From positions 124,001 through 188,000 of the forward strand of contig NZ_CP107834.1 of the NCBI RefSeq assembly GCF_036346595.1: 64,000 nt of DNA, in the 5' to 3' direction. The translations under genes and the position numbers were made by a program. The stretch comes from Streptomyces sp. NBC_00525. GTDB taxonomy: Bacteria > Actinomycetota > Actinomycetes > Streptomycetales > Streptomycetaceae. Positions within the stretch are counted from its first letter, which is position 1, and the number at the start of each line of letters is the position of its first letter. Positions 53,527 to 62,557 of the stretch are shown here, piece after piece. A model generated the notes under the pieces. It searched no databases and was not told where the DNA came from. It saw only the letters and a list, made by a program, of their open reading frames with translations.

Positions 53527-53571
53527 TTGTATGTGATACAACAGCCCTCGTTCGCTTGTATCGCATACAAG
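53527..53571. promoter_or_regulatory. Two TTGTAT-n3-ATACAA operators
   Basis: TTGTAT-GTG-ATACAA (53527-53541) and CTTGTAT-CGC-ATACAAG (53555-53571) are perfect inverted repeats with the same half-site, centres 29 bp apart. They fill the gap between the TetR and ketosynthase genes and surely are repressor sites for this pair. Confidence 0.85.
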
Positions 53572-53584
53572 AAAGGTGCGGAGC

Positions 53585-54814
53585 ATGGACGGCAACGAGG
53601 TCGTCGTGACCGGAATGGGCGCGATCACCCCCCTGGGCGGGGATGTGGCGACCGCCTGGGAGGCGCTGCTGGCCGGCGAGTCGGGCATCCGGGCCCTGGC
53701 ACCGGCCGGCCGTGAGGACAGCGGCCTCGTGGGCACGACCGCCGGGACGATGGCCGCCGACCCCGCCGCCTCGCTGCCGCCGGTACGGGCCAGGCGGCTC
53801 GACCGCGCCCAGCAGGCGGCGCTCGTCGCGGCGGCCGAGGCCTGGGCCGACGCGGGCGCGCCCGAGGTGGACCCGGACCGGCTCGCATCCGCGATCGGGA
53901 CGGGCATCGGGGGTGTGGGGACGCTGCTGCGGGAGGACGACGTCCTGGAGCGGTCCGGCACCCGGCGGGTCTCCCCCCGTACGGTCCCGATGCTCATGCC
54001 CAACGCGGCGGCGGCCCTGATCAGCATCGAGTACGGGGCACGGGCCGGGTCCTACACCCCCGTCTCCGCCTGTTCGTCCGGGGCCGAGGCCGTCGCCCTG
54101 GGGACCCGGCTCATCCGGGCGGGCGAGGCGGACGTGGTCATCGCGGGTGGCGCGGAGGCGGCGATCACGCCCGTCACCGTGGCCGGATTCGTCCAGGCGC
54201 AGGCGCTGTCCCGGCACCCGGGTGATCCGGCCTCGGCCTCCCGACCGTTCGCCGCGGACCGCAGCGGGTTCGTGCTGAGCGAGGGCGCCGCCGTCCTGGT
54301 CCTGGAGAGCGCCGCGCACGCCGCCGCGCGCGGTGCCCGCGTCCGCGCGGTGCTCGCCGGAGCGGGCATCACCGCCGACGCCCACCACATCACCGCGCCC
54401 GCGCCGGACGGTTCCGGCCAGGTCTCCGCGATGCGCAAGGCCCTTGCCCGTGCCGGGATCGCGCCCGGCGGGATCGGCCACGTCAACGCCCACGCCACCG
54501 GAACGCCGGTCGGCGACGCCGCCGAGGCGCGCGCGATCCGAAAGGTCTTCGGGCACGCCGCCGTGACCGCACCCAAGGCCTCGCTCGGACACCTCTTCGG
54601 CGCGGCGGGTGCCGTCGAGGCCGTCGTCGCTGTCCTCAGCGTGGAGCACGGCGTCATCCCGCCGACGCGCAACCTGGCCGCGGCCGGCGTCGGCCCGGAC
54701 ATCGGCCTGGACGTGGTGGCGGAGCGGCGGGACACGCCTCAGCGGGCGGTGCTCAGCAACTCGTTCGGCTTCGGCGGGCAGAACGTGTCGCTCGTGGTCG
54801 CGGCCGCGCGGTGA
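53585..54814 (+). CDS. Beta-ketoacyl-ACP synthase (FabF/KAS II-like), stand-alone
   Basis: A 409-residue thiolase-fold condensing enzyme. The full triad is present: Cys163 in 'SACSSGAEA', His303 in 'NAHATGTPVGD' and His336 in 'SLGHLFGAAG'. It should therefore be active in Claisen condensation. No ACP, KS-beta or reductase is adjacent, so it acts on an ACP from elsewhere. Its expression is controlled by the divergent TetR gene through the double operator. ATG 53585 with GGTGCGGAG upstream. Confidence 0.87.
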   Translation: MDGNEVVVTGMGAITPLGGDVATAWEALLAGESGIRALAPAGREDSGLVGTTAGTMAADPAASLPPVRARRLDRAQQAALVAAAEAWADAGAPEVDPDRLASAIGTGIGGVGTLLREDDVLERSGTRRVSPRTVPMLMPNAAAALISIEYGARAGSYTPVSACSSGAEAVALGTRLIRAGEADVVIAGGAEAAITPVTVAGFVQAQALSRHPGDPASASRPFAADRSGFVLSEGAAVLVLESAAHAAARGARVRAVLAGAGITADAHHITAPAPDGSGQVSAMRKALARAGIAPGGIGHVNAHATGTPVGDAAEARAIRKVFGHAAVTAPKASLGHLFGAAGAVEAVVAVLSVEHGVIPPTRNLAAAGVGPDIGLDVVAERRDTPQRAVLSNSFGFGGQNVSLVVAAAR

Positions 54815-54823
54815 CCGGGAGCG

Positions 54824-55216
54824 TCAGCTCGGCTCGGTGGCGATCTGGATCAGGTTGCCGCAGGTGTCGTCGAAGACGGCGGTGGTAACCGCGCCCATCT
54901 CCGTGGGCCCCTGGAGGAAGTCCACGCCGAGGCCGCGCAGCCGCTCGTACTCCGCCTCCACATCGTCGACGGCGAACTGGGCGAGCGGGATGCCGTCCCT
55001 GACGAGCGCGTCGCGGTAGGGGGCGACGGCCGGGTGGCCGGCGGGCTCCAGGAGGAGTTGCGTCCCGTCGGGGTCGTCGGGTCCGACGACGGTCAACCAG
55101 CGGGCCCCGCCGCCCACCGGCACGTCGTACTTCTTCACGAAGCCGAGGATCTCGGTGTAGAAGCGCTCGGCCTTGGCCTGGTCGTCGACGAAGATGCTGG
55201 TCAGGTGAATTTTCAC
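54824..55216 (-). CDS. VOC family (glyoxalase-like) protein
   Basis: A 130-residue vicinal-oxygen-chelate fold protein: 'HLTSIFVDDQAKAERFYTEI', 'GTQLLLEPAGHP' and 'VTTAVFDDTCGNLIQIA' with the terminal metal-site region. The GTG start gives normal family length. It could be a dioxygenase, glyoxalase or resistance binding protein; nothing nearby decides. Confidence 0.83.
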   Translation of the reverse strand: MKIHLTSIFVDDQAKAERFYTEILGFVKKYDVPVGGGARWLTVVGPDDPDGTQLLLEPAGHPAVAPYRDALVRDGIPLAQFAVDDVEAEYERLRGLGVDFLQGPTEMGAVTTAVFDDTCGNLIQIATEPS

Positions 55217-55306
55217 GGCGCGCTCTTCTCTGGTCCGAATGGGTCGGGCGGCGGCCACCGCTCGGCCGTCCGCCGCAGGCGTGCGGCGGACGGGCCCCGG
55301 CGCGGC

Positions 55307-56425
55307 TCAGCCGTACATCGCCACGCGGTACAGCGATGCCAGTGCATGGTCGATGGGGTGGGGCCGCGGTCTGCCGGAGGCGTCGAGAGTGTTCCACCTC
55401 TGCATGTTCACCGCGACCACCACGTGCCGCTCGCCGTCCGCGCGGGTCATGGCCAGGGTGCCGCCGCCCCAGACCGTGCCACCGTGGCCCCAGAAGGTGT
55501 CCTGACCGGGTTCCCCGGCCGGGTGCAGTCCGAGGCCGTACGGGATGATCCGGCCCTCCTGCGAGAGGACCGGACCGGTACGCCGCATCTGCTCCAGCGA
55601 CGACGCGCTGACGATCTTTGCGGCCAGCAGCTGCGCGTAGAAGAGGTTGAGGTCCGCGACGGTCGATATCAGGGACGCGGCCGGCCCGACCCACGACATG
55701 TCGAAGACACTGTAGTCGCGGGGCGGATCGATCATGCCGAACCATGCCTCGTAGAGCCGTGCGTGCGGGCCCTCGACCTCCGGCCCGGTGGGGAAGACGG
55801 TGTCCGGGAGCCCGGCGCGCTCGATGACGTCGCGGGTGATGCACTCCTCGGCGGTGGTGCCGCTGACCCGGGCGAGGAGCTCGCCCAGAAGCAGGTAGTT
55901 GGTGTTGGAGTAAAGGCCGGGCGCGCCGCCCGGGGCGCCCGCCGGCGGTGCGGCGACGCCCAGCCGGATCAGCTCCACGGCGTCGAAGCGCGTGAACCGG
56001 TGGTCGTCCATGCTCTGCGGCCGGGTGTCGGCCAGTACGGGGAACGGCTTCAGGGACGGGTAGATGTACGGGAGGTACTCGGCGAGGCCACTCGTGTGGT
56101 TGAGCAGCATCCGCACCGTGATCGCCTCACCCCGCTCCCCCGGCACCAGTTCCGGGAGGTAGCGGCCGACCGGGGCGTCGAGTGCGATCCTGCCGTGCTC
56201 GGCCTGGCGCATGACCGCCGCGGCGGTGAACGTCTTGGTGACGCTGCCGACGCGGTGGCGCAAACCGGCGTCGGCCGGGCGGCCGGTGGCGAGGTCGGCG
56301 ACTCCGGCCGCACCGCGCCAGACCTGGTCACCGGCCCGGACCTCGGCAAAGATCCCCGGTTGCCCGGCGCGGTGTACGTGGTCGACGGCCGCGTCCAGTG
56401 CCGCGCGGTCCAGTGCCTTCTTCAT
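55307..56425 (-). CDS. Serine hydrolase of the beta-lactamase/DD-peptidase (class C) family
   Basis: A 372-residue protein with SVTK (nucleophile Ser; 'RVGSVTKTFTAAAVMRQAEH'), YSN ('LYSNTNYLLLGELLA') and the third motif HGG ('WGHGGTVWGG'). It lacks an obvious signal peptide, so it is probably an intracellular esterase or peptidase, not a drug-resistance enzyme. ATG 56425 behind GAAGGGG. It is divergent from a TetR gene with a palindromic site between them. Confidence 0.87.
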   Translation of the reverse strand: MKKALDRAALDAAVDHVHRAGQPGIFAEVRAGDQVWRGAAGVADLATGRPADAGLRHRVGSVTKTFTAAAVMRQAEHGRIALDAPVGRYLPELVPGERGEAITVRMLLNHTSGLAEYLPYIYPSLKPFPVLADTRPQSMDDHRFTRFDAVELIRLGVAAPPAGAPGGAPGLYSNTNYLLLGELLARVSGTTAEECITRDVIERAGLPDTVFPTGPEVEGPHARLYEAWFGMIDPPRDYSVFDMSWVGPAASLISTVADLNLFYAQLLAAKIVSASSLEQMRRTGPVLSQEGRIIPYGLGLHPAGEPGQDTFWGHGGTVWGGGTLAMTRADGERHVVVAVNMQRWNTLDASGRPRPHPIDHALASLYRVAMYG

Positions 56426-56517
56426 GAAGTGCGCCCCTTCGCATCCCCGAAACCGGCGGCGGTCGTCGCACGCCTGCCCGCTCCTGCCGGGCCGCCCGGC
56501 AGGCTCTGCACCCATTA

Positions 56518-56534
56518 TGCACGCGGTGCGTGCA
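56518..56534. promoter_or_regulatory. Operator between the serine hydrolase and TetR genes
   Basis: TGCACGC-GGT-GCGTGCA is a perfect 17-bp inverted repeat, followed by a related TGCA...TGCA block to 56555. It is the likely binding site of the divergent TetR regulator. Confidence 0.75.
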
Positions 56535-56579
56535 GCACCAAGTGCATGAGCTAGCCTGGAGTCCTGCGAGAGGAGCGGC

Positions 56580-57239
56580 ATGGCCGGCAGAAGGCGTTGG
56601 ACGACCGACGAGATCCTGGACGTGGCGGCCGAGCTGCTGCGCACGAGCGCGACGGAGTCGTTCAGCGTGCGGAGGGTGGCGGCGGCACTCGGGACCGATT
56701 CGTCGAGCCTCTACCGGCACTTCCGCAGCAAGACCGAACTGCTGCGGGCGCTGGCGGACCGGGTGCTGCTCGCCGCCATGGAGGACCACCGTCCCGAGGG
56801 TGACTGGAAGCAGCGCATCACGGCCCTCGCCCTGCTCGTGCGGGACGCCTTCAGCCGGCAGCCGCAGCTCGCCGGGGCGTGGGCGCGTTACGTCTCGGGG
56901 GGCAACGGTTCCCGGATGGTCATGGAGGAGGTGCTGGAGGCGCTGGGCTCGTCGGGGCTGCCCGACGAGGAGATTCCGGGGCACTACCACCGGATCGCGT
57001 TCCTCATCGCCTCGCTGATCGCCTTCGAGGCGGGCGGCGGCACGGTCCCGCCGGAGGAGCGCGAGCAGGGCCGGGAACTGTTCCGGGTGGCGGTCCTGGG
57101 CGCGGACCCGGAACGCTTCCCCGCCGTCGCCCGCTTCGCCCGCGACCTGAGCCCCCTCCAGACGGACCACCAGGCGGCGTTCGAGAGCATCCTGGCCGCG
57201 CACCTCGCCCGGATCGAGGCCGCGGTCCGGGCGGGCTAG
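56580..57239 (+). CDS. TetR family regulator
   Basis: A 219-residue protein: helix-turn-helix 'SVRRVAAALGTDSSSLYRHF' and a C-terminal TetR_C domain. ATG 56580 is preceded by GAGAGGAG. It likely represses the divergent serine-hydrolase gene and itself. The stop overlaps by 4 bp with a convergent gene. Confidence 0.88.
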   Translation: MAGRRRWTTDEILDVAAELLRTSATESFSVRRVAAALGTDSSSLYRHFRSKTELLRALADRVLLAAMEDHRPEGDWKQRITALALLVRDAFSRQPQLAGAWARYVSGGNGSRMVMEEVLEALGSSGLPDEEIPGHYHRIAFLIASLIAFEAGGGTVPPEEREQGRELFRVAVLGADPERFPAVARFARDLSPLQTDHQAAFESILAAHLARIEAAVRAG

Positions 57240-57784
57240 CTCGGCCTGCGGAGTCCGGTGTCCAGGTTTCGGAGGAGTTCGCCGGTGCGTCCGCCGCCTT
57301 CGGGGGCGGTCGGGTAGCGGGCGAGTACGTCGGTGACGGCGGGGGTCGCGTGTCGTGCCGACCGGGCCAGGTGCGCTTCGCCCGCCGCGCGGTCGCCGGC
57401 GACGAGTTCGGCCGCCCTGGCGGCGTGGGCGGCGGAGCCGAGGATGTGTCCGACCTGGGTGGCCTGCGCGAGGGGGTGCAGATAGGCGGCCCCCGCCGCG
57501 GCCGTCGCCGCCCGTGCGGCCTCGCGTGCCGCCTCCGTGTCCGCGTCCTTGGCGGCCTTGAGGGCGGCCCAGGCGGTGTCCCGCAGCGCCTTGCCCCGTT
57601 CGCCGCCGCGCGCGAAGGCCCGGGCGGTCTCGACGGCCTCGCGGGGGCGAGGGTCGTCCGGGTGGGCGCTCTCGAACACGTCGAGCACCGTTTCCGCGCA
57701 GGCGGCGGCGAATGCGGTGACCGCGCGGAGGTCGTCCTTGCTGAGGGCGACCTCGCCCGCCTTCCGGGCCGGTGGGCGCGGCAT
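57236..57784 (-). CDS. Imm5-like putative immunity protein
   Basis: A 182-residue all-helical protein. The Ala-rich core with 'YLHPLAQATQVGHILGSAAH' matches a family annotated as putative immunity protein (Imm5-like) of polymorphic toxin systems. No toxin gene is adjacent, so this may be an orphan or domesticated copy. It lies 4 bp after the end of the upstream gene and is probably co-transcribed with it. Cytosolic. Confidence 0.7.
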   Translation of the reverse strand: MPRPPARKAGEVALSKDDLRAVTAFAAACAETVLDVFESAHPDDPRPREAVETARAFARGGERGKALRDTAWAALKAAKDADTEAAREAARAATAAAGAAYLHPLAQATQVGHILGSAAHAARAAELVAGDRAAGEAHLARSARHATPAVTDVLARYPTAPEGGGRTGELLRNLDTGLRRPS

Positions 57785-57788
57785 GGGC

Positions 57789-58286
57789 TCAGGCCTCGAT
57801 CGTGACGTCGGTGACCTGGTTGTCCGTGTCGAAGCGGACGGCCGGCCAGTAGCCCTCCATGATGTGCTCGCCGCAGGAGTCGTCCAGGTGCAGGACGACC
57901 TCCGATGCGCCGTCCACCACGACGGTGTCGAGCAGCAGGTCGGCGTGGGCGTCCGTCAGCTCCCGCCGGGTCGGCGGGGTTTCGCTGAACTCGTGGACCA
58001 CGGCTTCCACCGCGCGTGCGCGCAGGAGCGCGCCGTCCGCCACGGCCCGGCGCATCCGGGGCAGCAGCCGGCGGGCCCGCGCCTCGTCGGTGGTGTCCAG
58101 GAGGAGGACGACGGTACGGTCGCCGATCCGGTGGCTCGCGGTGAAGTGCGGGGCGTCCAGGCGCGTGCCGCCGGGCAGGGTCTGCGAGGTCCGGACGAAG
58201 GCGCCGAGCACGTCGTCGTCCACCGCGGCCATGAGGGCCCCGCCCTCGTCGGGCCGCTCGGGGCTGGTGCGGGAGGCTTCGGTCAC
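57789..58286 (-). CDS. Unknown protein in operon with the Imm5-like gene
   Basis: A 165-residue soluble protein I do not recognise. Pattern: helix 'DDVLGAFVRTSQTL', beta strands 'RTVVLLLDTTDEARA', and an acidic end with 'LHLDDSCGEHIMEG'. It is followed by the Imm5-like gene after 4 bp. It might be part of a toxin-antitoxin or immunity locus; nothing more can be said. Confidence 0.55.
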   Translation of the reverse strand: MTEASRTSPERPDEGGALMAAVDDDVLGAFVRTSQTLPGGTRLDAPHFTASHRIGDRTVVLLLDTTDEARARRLLPRMRRAVADGALLRARAVEAVVHEFSETPPTRRELTDAHADLLLDTVVVDGASEVVLHLDDSCGEHIMEGYWPAVRFDTDNQVTDVTIEA

Positions 58287-58307
58287 GGGCTCACCCTAGC
58301 CAGTGGC

Positions 58308-58348
58308 GCACCCCGGTGGTGCGGCTCGGGGCCGTACCACCGGGGTGC
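58308..58348 (-). terminator. Terminator after the alpha/beta hydrolase gene
   Basis: GCACCCCGGTGGT and ACCACCGGGGTGC form a perfect 13-bp stem with a 15-nt loop, just past the stop of the minus-strand hydrolase gene. No U-run. Confidence 0.7.
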
Positions 58349-58352
58349 CGTG

Positions 58353-59129
58353 TCAGGCCGCCCGGCGCTTCAGGTGGCGGGTGAAGAAGTCGACCGCGCC
58401 GGCCCCCGCGTGCCGGGGGACGCCGGTGTGGCCGCCCAGGTGGGCGTGCAGGGACTTCTCCGTGGAGCCGAACGCGTCGAACAGGTCGAGCCCGGCCTGC
58501 CGGTGGCCTCCTTCGTCGTCCCACTGGAGCAGGACGTGGAGCGGGATGGTGACCTGGCGGGCTTCCTCAAGGATGCCGCGGGGGACGAAGCTGCCGGCGA
58601 AGAGTCCGGCGGCCGCCACGCGGGGCTCGATCCGTGCGAGGCGTACGCCGATGGAGATCACCCCGCCCGAGTAGCCGACCGGCCCTCCGATGCCGGGCAG
58701 CGTCAGGAGGGCGTCCAGGGCGGTCTGCCATTCCGGGACGGCCCGGTCCACCAGCGGGAGGACCAGTGCGTCGACGATCTCGTCGCCGACGGGTTCGCCG
58801 GCCCGCATGGTCCGGCGCAGGTCGGCGCGGGCCCGGTCGAGGACGGGCAGGCGGGGCCGGTCGCCGCTGCCGGGGAGTTCGACGGTGGCGGTGGCGAAGC
58901 CGGCCGCCGCCGAGTGCCGGGCCCGGTCGGCGAGACGCGGATACATCGCGTCGAGGCCGAGCGGCGGGTGGCCGAGGAGGATCAGCGGCACCGGTGCGGA
59001 CGCCGAGGCGGACGCGGGGGTCCACACGATGCCGGGGATGTCGCCGAGGAGGAAGGTGCGTTCGAGTACGTCGTCGCCGGGGCCCTGCGCGGAGGGGGTG
59101 GCGAGGCGCCGCTCGGAGGTGACATGCAT
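58353..59129 (-). CDS. Alpha/beta hydrolase
   Basis: A 258-residue hydrolase with the nucleophile elbow 'GPVGYSGGVISIG' (GYSGG), oxyanion 'LILLGHPPLG' and the catalytic His likely in 'HLGGHTGVPRHAG'. It resembles dienelactone-hydrolase/acetyl-esterase-like proteins. Its substrate is unknown. It stands alone and is followed by a strong hairpin. Confidence 0.82.
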   Translation of the reverse strand: MHVTSERRLATPSAQGPGDDVLERTFLLGDIPGIVWTPASASASAPVPLILLGHPPLGLDAMYPRLADRARHSAAAGFATATVELPGSGDRPRLPVLDRARADLRRTMRAGEPVGDEIVDALVLPLVDRAVPEWQTALDALLTLPGIGGPVGYSGGVISIGVRLARIEPRVAAAGLFAGSFVPRGILEEARQVTIPLHVLLQWDDEGGHRQAGLDLFDAFGSTEKSLHAHLGGHTGVPRHAGAGAVDFFTRHLKRRAA

Positions 59130-59284
59130 GGTCGTGTCCTTCGGGAGTGCGTGGAACGGCGCTCCCGGACGATCTGCCTACCGCCCGACCGTGGCCCCGG
59201 AGGGGAGCACCCATGTCGATACTGCGTTCACGGGTACCACCTCCTCGTTCCGGTCCACGGCCGGGAGGAATGTATCAGCGCCGT

Positions 59285-59316
59285 CCCCCGTACGCCCAGC
59301 GGGTTTCGTACGGGGG
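59285..59316 (-). terminator. Terminator of the DUF3533 gene
   Basis: CCCCCGTACG and CGTACGGGGG pair perfectly (10 bp) around a 12-nt loop. It lies directly after the stop of the minus-strand DUF3533 gene. Confidence 0.7.
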
Positions 59317-59322
59317 TCCGGG

Positions 59323-60387
59323 TCAGACCGCCGGCGCGGCCGGCGTCGCGGGGCGCGGCCGGGCCTGTCGCCCGCGCAGGCCGGCGGCCAGCAGCGCCAC
59401 GACGATGCCGCCGAATGCCCAGGCGCCGAGAATCCACAGCGCGCCGGTGGTGTTGTTGCCGTCGAAGTAGACGGTGTTGCGGACGACGGTCGTGCCGGCT
59501 CCGGGTGGCAGGGCCTGGCCGATCGCGGCCCAGAACGGCGGCAGCAGGGACGACGGGTAGACGCCGCCGGAGCTGGGGTTGCCGAGGATGGTGAAGATGA
59601 GGATGGTCAGGCCGAGGCCGACGGTCCCGGCGACCGACTGCAGGGCCACGCCCACGGCTCCGGAGGCGAAGACGACCAGGGTGCCGATGCCGACGAGTTC
59701 CCAGAAGGAGCCCGGCAGGCAGTCCAGCACGGGGCCGACGATGATGGCGCCGCCGATCCCGGAGAGGAAGCCGTAGGGCAGCATCGCGGCGAGGCGCACG
59801 ATGGAGCGCCGGAGTGTGGGGCGCTTCGATCCGGCCGCCATGTTCAGCGCCGACGCGGCGAGGTAGCCGCCGATCGTCCAGCTGAGCACCAGGTAGAAGG
59901 AGGACAGTCCGCGGGTGTCGCCCTCGGCGGGCGGGCGGATGTCCCGGACGGTCACGGTGCGGTTCTGCGTACGCTCCACGGTCGCGACGACCTTCGCCGC
60001 GGCGTCGGCCGCCGAGGGGCCGCCCGCCGACGCGACCAGCAGGGTGTCGGCGCGTCCGGTGACGGCCACGATCAGCGCGGCGTCGGTCTTCCGCTCCATG
60101 AGCCGGGCCCTGGCCTGCTCGCGGTTCTCGACGGCGGTGACGTGGACCGGTTCGCCGGGCAGTGAGTTGAGCCGGGCGACGAGGTCGGCCTCCATGACCT
60201 GCGGCGCGACCAGGGTGAGCGGGATGCGGTGCGGCTTGGGTGCGTGGAAGGCCCCCATGTAGGAGAGGGCGAAGCCCAGTTGGAGCAGCAGCACCCCCAG
60301 CATGACGAGCACCGCTCTGGTGGTGATCGCGTCGCGCATCTCCGTCCACGCGTCGACCCTCGTCGTCGAGCCCCTTGCATCCGCCAC
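59323..60387 (-). CDS. DUF3533/ABC-2-like membrane protein
   Basis: A 354-residue membrane protein with one N-terminal helix ('RAVLVMLGVLLLQLGFALSY'), a ~130-residue extracytoplasmic domain, and five C-terminal helices. This is the layout of YhgE/Pip and ABC-2 type permease proteins (DUF3533). No ATPase is fused. It is 177 bp downstream of the lanthipeptide transporter permease and in the same direction, so it could assist export, but a link is unproven. Confidence 0.8.
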   Translation of the reverse strand: MADARGSTTRVDAWTEMRDAITTRAVLVMLGVLLLQLGFALSYMGAFHAPKPHRIPLTLVAPQVMEADLVARLNSLPGEPVHVTAVENREQARARLMERKTDAALIVAVTGRADTLLVASAGGPSAADAAAKVVATVERTQNRTVTVRDIRPPAEGDTRGLSSFYLVLSWTIGGYLAASALNMAAGSKRPTLRRSIVRLAAMLPYGFLSGIGGAIIVGPVLDCLPGSFWELVGIGTLVVFASGAVGVALQSVAGTVGLGLTILIFTILGNPSSGGVYPSSLLPPFWAAIGQALPPGAGTTVVRNTVYFDGNNTTGALWILGAWAFGGIVVALLAAGLRGRQARPRPATPAAPAV

Positions 60388-60564
60388 GTGACGTACCCGC
60401 TCTCAGCCGTGATGGACCGGCGCTCCCGGTCCGCGGACATCCTCACGCCCGGTCGGCGCCGCGCGGTGAGAACACGCATGGCCGGTGCCGTACCCACTCG
60501 TTCGGCGTAGGCGCTGTGCCGGTGCGGCTGTGCGGGGGCGGGCCGACGCGGGGGCGGGCCGCGG

Positions 60565-61419
60565 TCACTCCTGGCGTTCGAACCGGCGGGCGGCCCACAG
60601 CAGGGCGGCCGTGCCGATGAGCAGCAGCAGGCCGGCCTCCGCGGTGAACGGGAGCGGGTGGCCGGCCCAGGTGACGCCACCGGTGGCCGCCCCGTCCGGG
60701 ACGCGCAGGGCGATGCCCTGGCGGAGCATGTCCACGCCGTAGGCGAGCGGGTTCACGGCGGCGAAGGCACGGATCGCGCCGGGGAGGGTCTGCAGCGGGA
60801 AGAAGCCGCCGGAGAGGAAGAGCAGGGGCATCATCAGCACGCCGAGCAGGGTGTGGAACGCCTCGGGCCTGCTCAGGCTCACGGCCAGGGTCAGGGCGAG
60901 CGCGGTGATGGTGAAGGAGATCAGGGTCATGGCGGCGAGGAGCAGTACCAGCAGGACCGGGTCGTAGGGCAGGCCCACGAGGCCGGCGAGGGCGAGCAGG
61001 ACGGTGCCCTGGATGGTGGCGACGAGGGTGCCGCCGGCGCAGCTGCCGAGGAGCAGGGTGGAGCGGGCGACCGGGGCCATGAGGAGTTCGCGCAGATAGC
61101 CGCTCTGCCGGTCGGTGATCAGCCGGATGCCGACCAGGATGGCCGGTGTCTGCACGGTCATCATCAGCATGCCGGGGAAGAGGTAGGTCTGGTATCCGAC
61201 GCCGAGCGAGGAGTCGGGGATGAGCGCGGCGAGTCCGCCGCCGAGAATCACCAGGTACAGCAGCGGGTGGAGCAGCATCAGCCCGGTGTGGGTGCGCTGG
61301 CCGGCCAGGCGCAGCAGGTCCCGGTGGACGAGTGCGTGGACCGCGCGCAGTTCGTGGCGCAGCCGGCCGGGCCGTTCGCGGTCGCGGGGGTGGGCGGTGT
61401 CGAGCCGGATCACGGTCAT
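60565..61419 (-). CDS. lanH: ABC-2 type permease of the lanthipeptide locus
   Basis: A 284-residue permease with six membrane helices and 'GIRLITDRQSGYLRELLMAP', the cytoplasmic coupling segment of the DrrB/ABC-2 family. Its start overlaps the ATPase stop (ATGA). Together with the ATPase it forms the transporter pair equivalent to VenT/VenH in venezuelin-type loci. It probably exports the mature peptide or gives self-protection. The name is by analogy. Confidence 0.85.
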   Translation of the reverse strand: MTVIRLDTAHPRDRERPGRLRHELRAVHALVHRDLLRLAGQRTHTGLMLLHPLLYLVILGGGLAALIPDSSLGVGYQTYLFPGMLMMTVQTPAILVGIRLITDRQSGYLRELLMAPVARSTLLLGSCAGGTLVATIQGTVLLALAGLVGLPYDPVLLVLLLAAMTLISFTITALALTLAVSLSRPEAFHTLLGVLMMPLLFLSGGFFPLQTLPGAIRAFAAVNPLAYGVDMLRQGIALRVPDGAATGGVTWAGHPLPFTAEAGLLLLIGTAALLWAARRFERQE

Positions 61420-62510
61420 CGGCGGCCGCCCGTGGCCGTGGCGGGGCCGGGTTCGGGGGGTGCGGCGGGGGCCGGTCCCGGCGGTGCGGTGTGGATGCTG
61501 CGTCCGGTGTGGTGGAAGAAGACGTCGTCGAGGGTGGGCGGGGTGGCGGAGGCGGCGCGGACGGCGATGCCGTGGTTCTGCAGGGCGGCGCAGAGGCGGG
61601 GAATCCAGGAGCTGCCGTCGGGCAGGCGGAGGGTGATTCCGTCGGTCTCCGCGGTGACGGGGTGTCCGGGCGGTACGGCGCGGCGGACGACGCGGCGGGC
61701 TTTCGCGTCGTCGCTGGTGCGCAGGGCGACCCGGTCGTCGCCGATGGCGGCTTTCAGGGCGGTCGGGGTGCCCTGGGCGACCAGCCGGCCGTGGTCGATG
61801 ATGGCGACGCGGTCGCAGTTGGCGGCTTCTTCGAGCTGGTGGGTGGTGATGAAGAGGGTGCTGCCGTGCCGTTCCCGCAGGGCGTAGAGGTGGTCCCAGA
61901 TCTGGGCGCGGGCGTGCGGGTCCAGTCCGGTGGTGGGTTCGTCGAGGAAGAGCACGCCGGGTTCGTGGAGGAGTTGCCGGGCGATTTCGAGGCGGCGGCG
62001 CATGCCTCCGGACAGGGTGCGTACGGGTGAGGTGCGCCGGTCGGTGAGGCCGGCCACGTCCAGCACTTCGGCGGTGCGGTGCCGGATGCGGGCGCGGCGC
62101 ATGCCGTAGAGGCGTGCGTGGATGCGCAGGTTCTGTTCGGCGGTCAGGTCCGGGTCGAGGGCGCTGTGCTGGAACAGCATGCCGACGCGTTGTCTGACCT
62201 GGTGGGGCTGGGTGCGTACGTCGGCGCCCGCGACCGTGGCGTGGCCGGCGGTGGGGCGGGCGAGGGCGCAGAGCATGGCGATGGTGGTGGACTTGCCGGC
62301 GCCGTTGGGGCCGAGGAAGGCGAAGGTCTCGCCCTGCCGGACGTCCAGGTCCAGGCCGTTGACGGCGTGGGTGGTGGTCCCCCGGGGGCCGGGGTAGCTC
62401 TTGACCAGGCCGCGTGCGCTGATGGCGGCGGCCTCGGGTGGGCCGGGGGTGGTGTGCGGGCCGGGGGTGGGCTCCTGGGCGAGTTCTTCGTCGCCGGTGT
62501 GCAGTCGCAT
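61416..62510 (-). CDS. lanT: ABC transporter ATPase of the lanthipeptide locus
   Basis: A 364-residue DrrA-type ATPase: Walker A GPNGAGKST, signature 'LSGGMRRRLEIARQL', Walker B 'VLFLDEPTTGLD', switch His in 'ITTHQLEEA'. The C-terminal ~70 residues are the DrrA-type extension. ATG 62510 behind GAGGTGAGGA is preferred over the GTG 15 bp earlier. It lies 47 bp downstream of the precursor gene and overlaps the permease gene. It has no peptidase domain, so it does not itself cleave the leader. Confidence 0.87.
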   Translation of the reverse strand: MRLHTGDEELAQEPTPGPHTTPGPPEAAAISARGLVKSYPGPRGTTTHAVNGLDLDVRQGETFAFLGPNGAGKSTTIAMLCALARPTAGHATVAGADVRTQPHQVRQRVGMLFQHSALDPDLTAEQNLRIHARLYGMRRARIRHRTAEVLDVAGLTDRRTSPVRTLSGGMRRRLEIARQLLHEPGVLFLDEPTTGLDPHARAQIWDHLYALRERHGSTLFITTHQLEEAANCDRVAIIDHGRLVAQGTPTALKAAIGDDRVALRTSDDAKARRVVRRAVPPGHPVTAETDGITLRLPDGSSWIPRLCAALQNHGIAVRAASATPPTLDDVFFHHTGRSIHTAPPGPAPAAPPEPGPATATGGRR

Positions 62511-62557
62511 GGGTCCGGTCCTCACCTCGGGTTGGCCGGCCGGAGGCTATGCCGGTC

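Noticed and set aside
52893..53570. Longer start for the TetR gene at 53570
   Set aside because: It would place the two operator palindromes inside the coding region and adds residues unlike the family.
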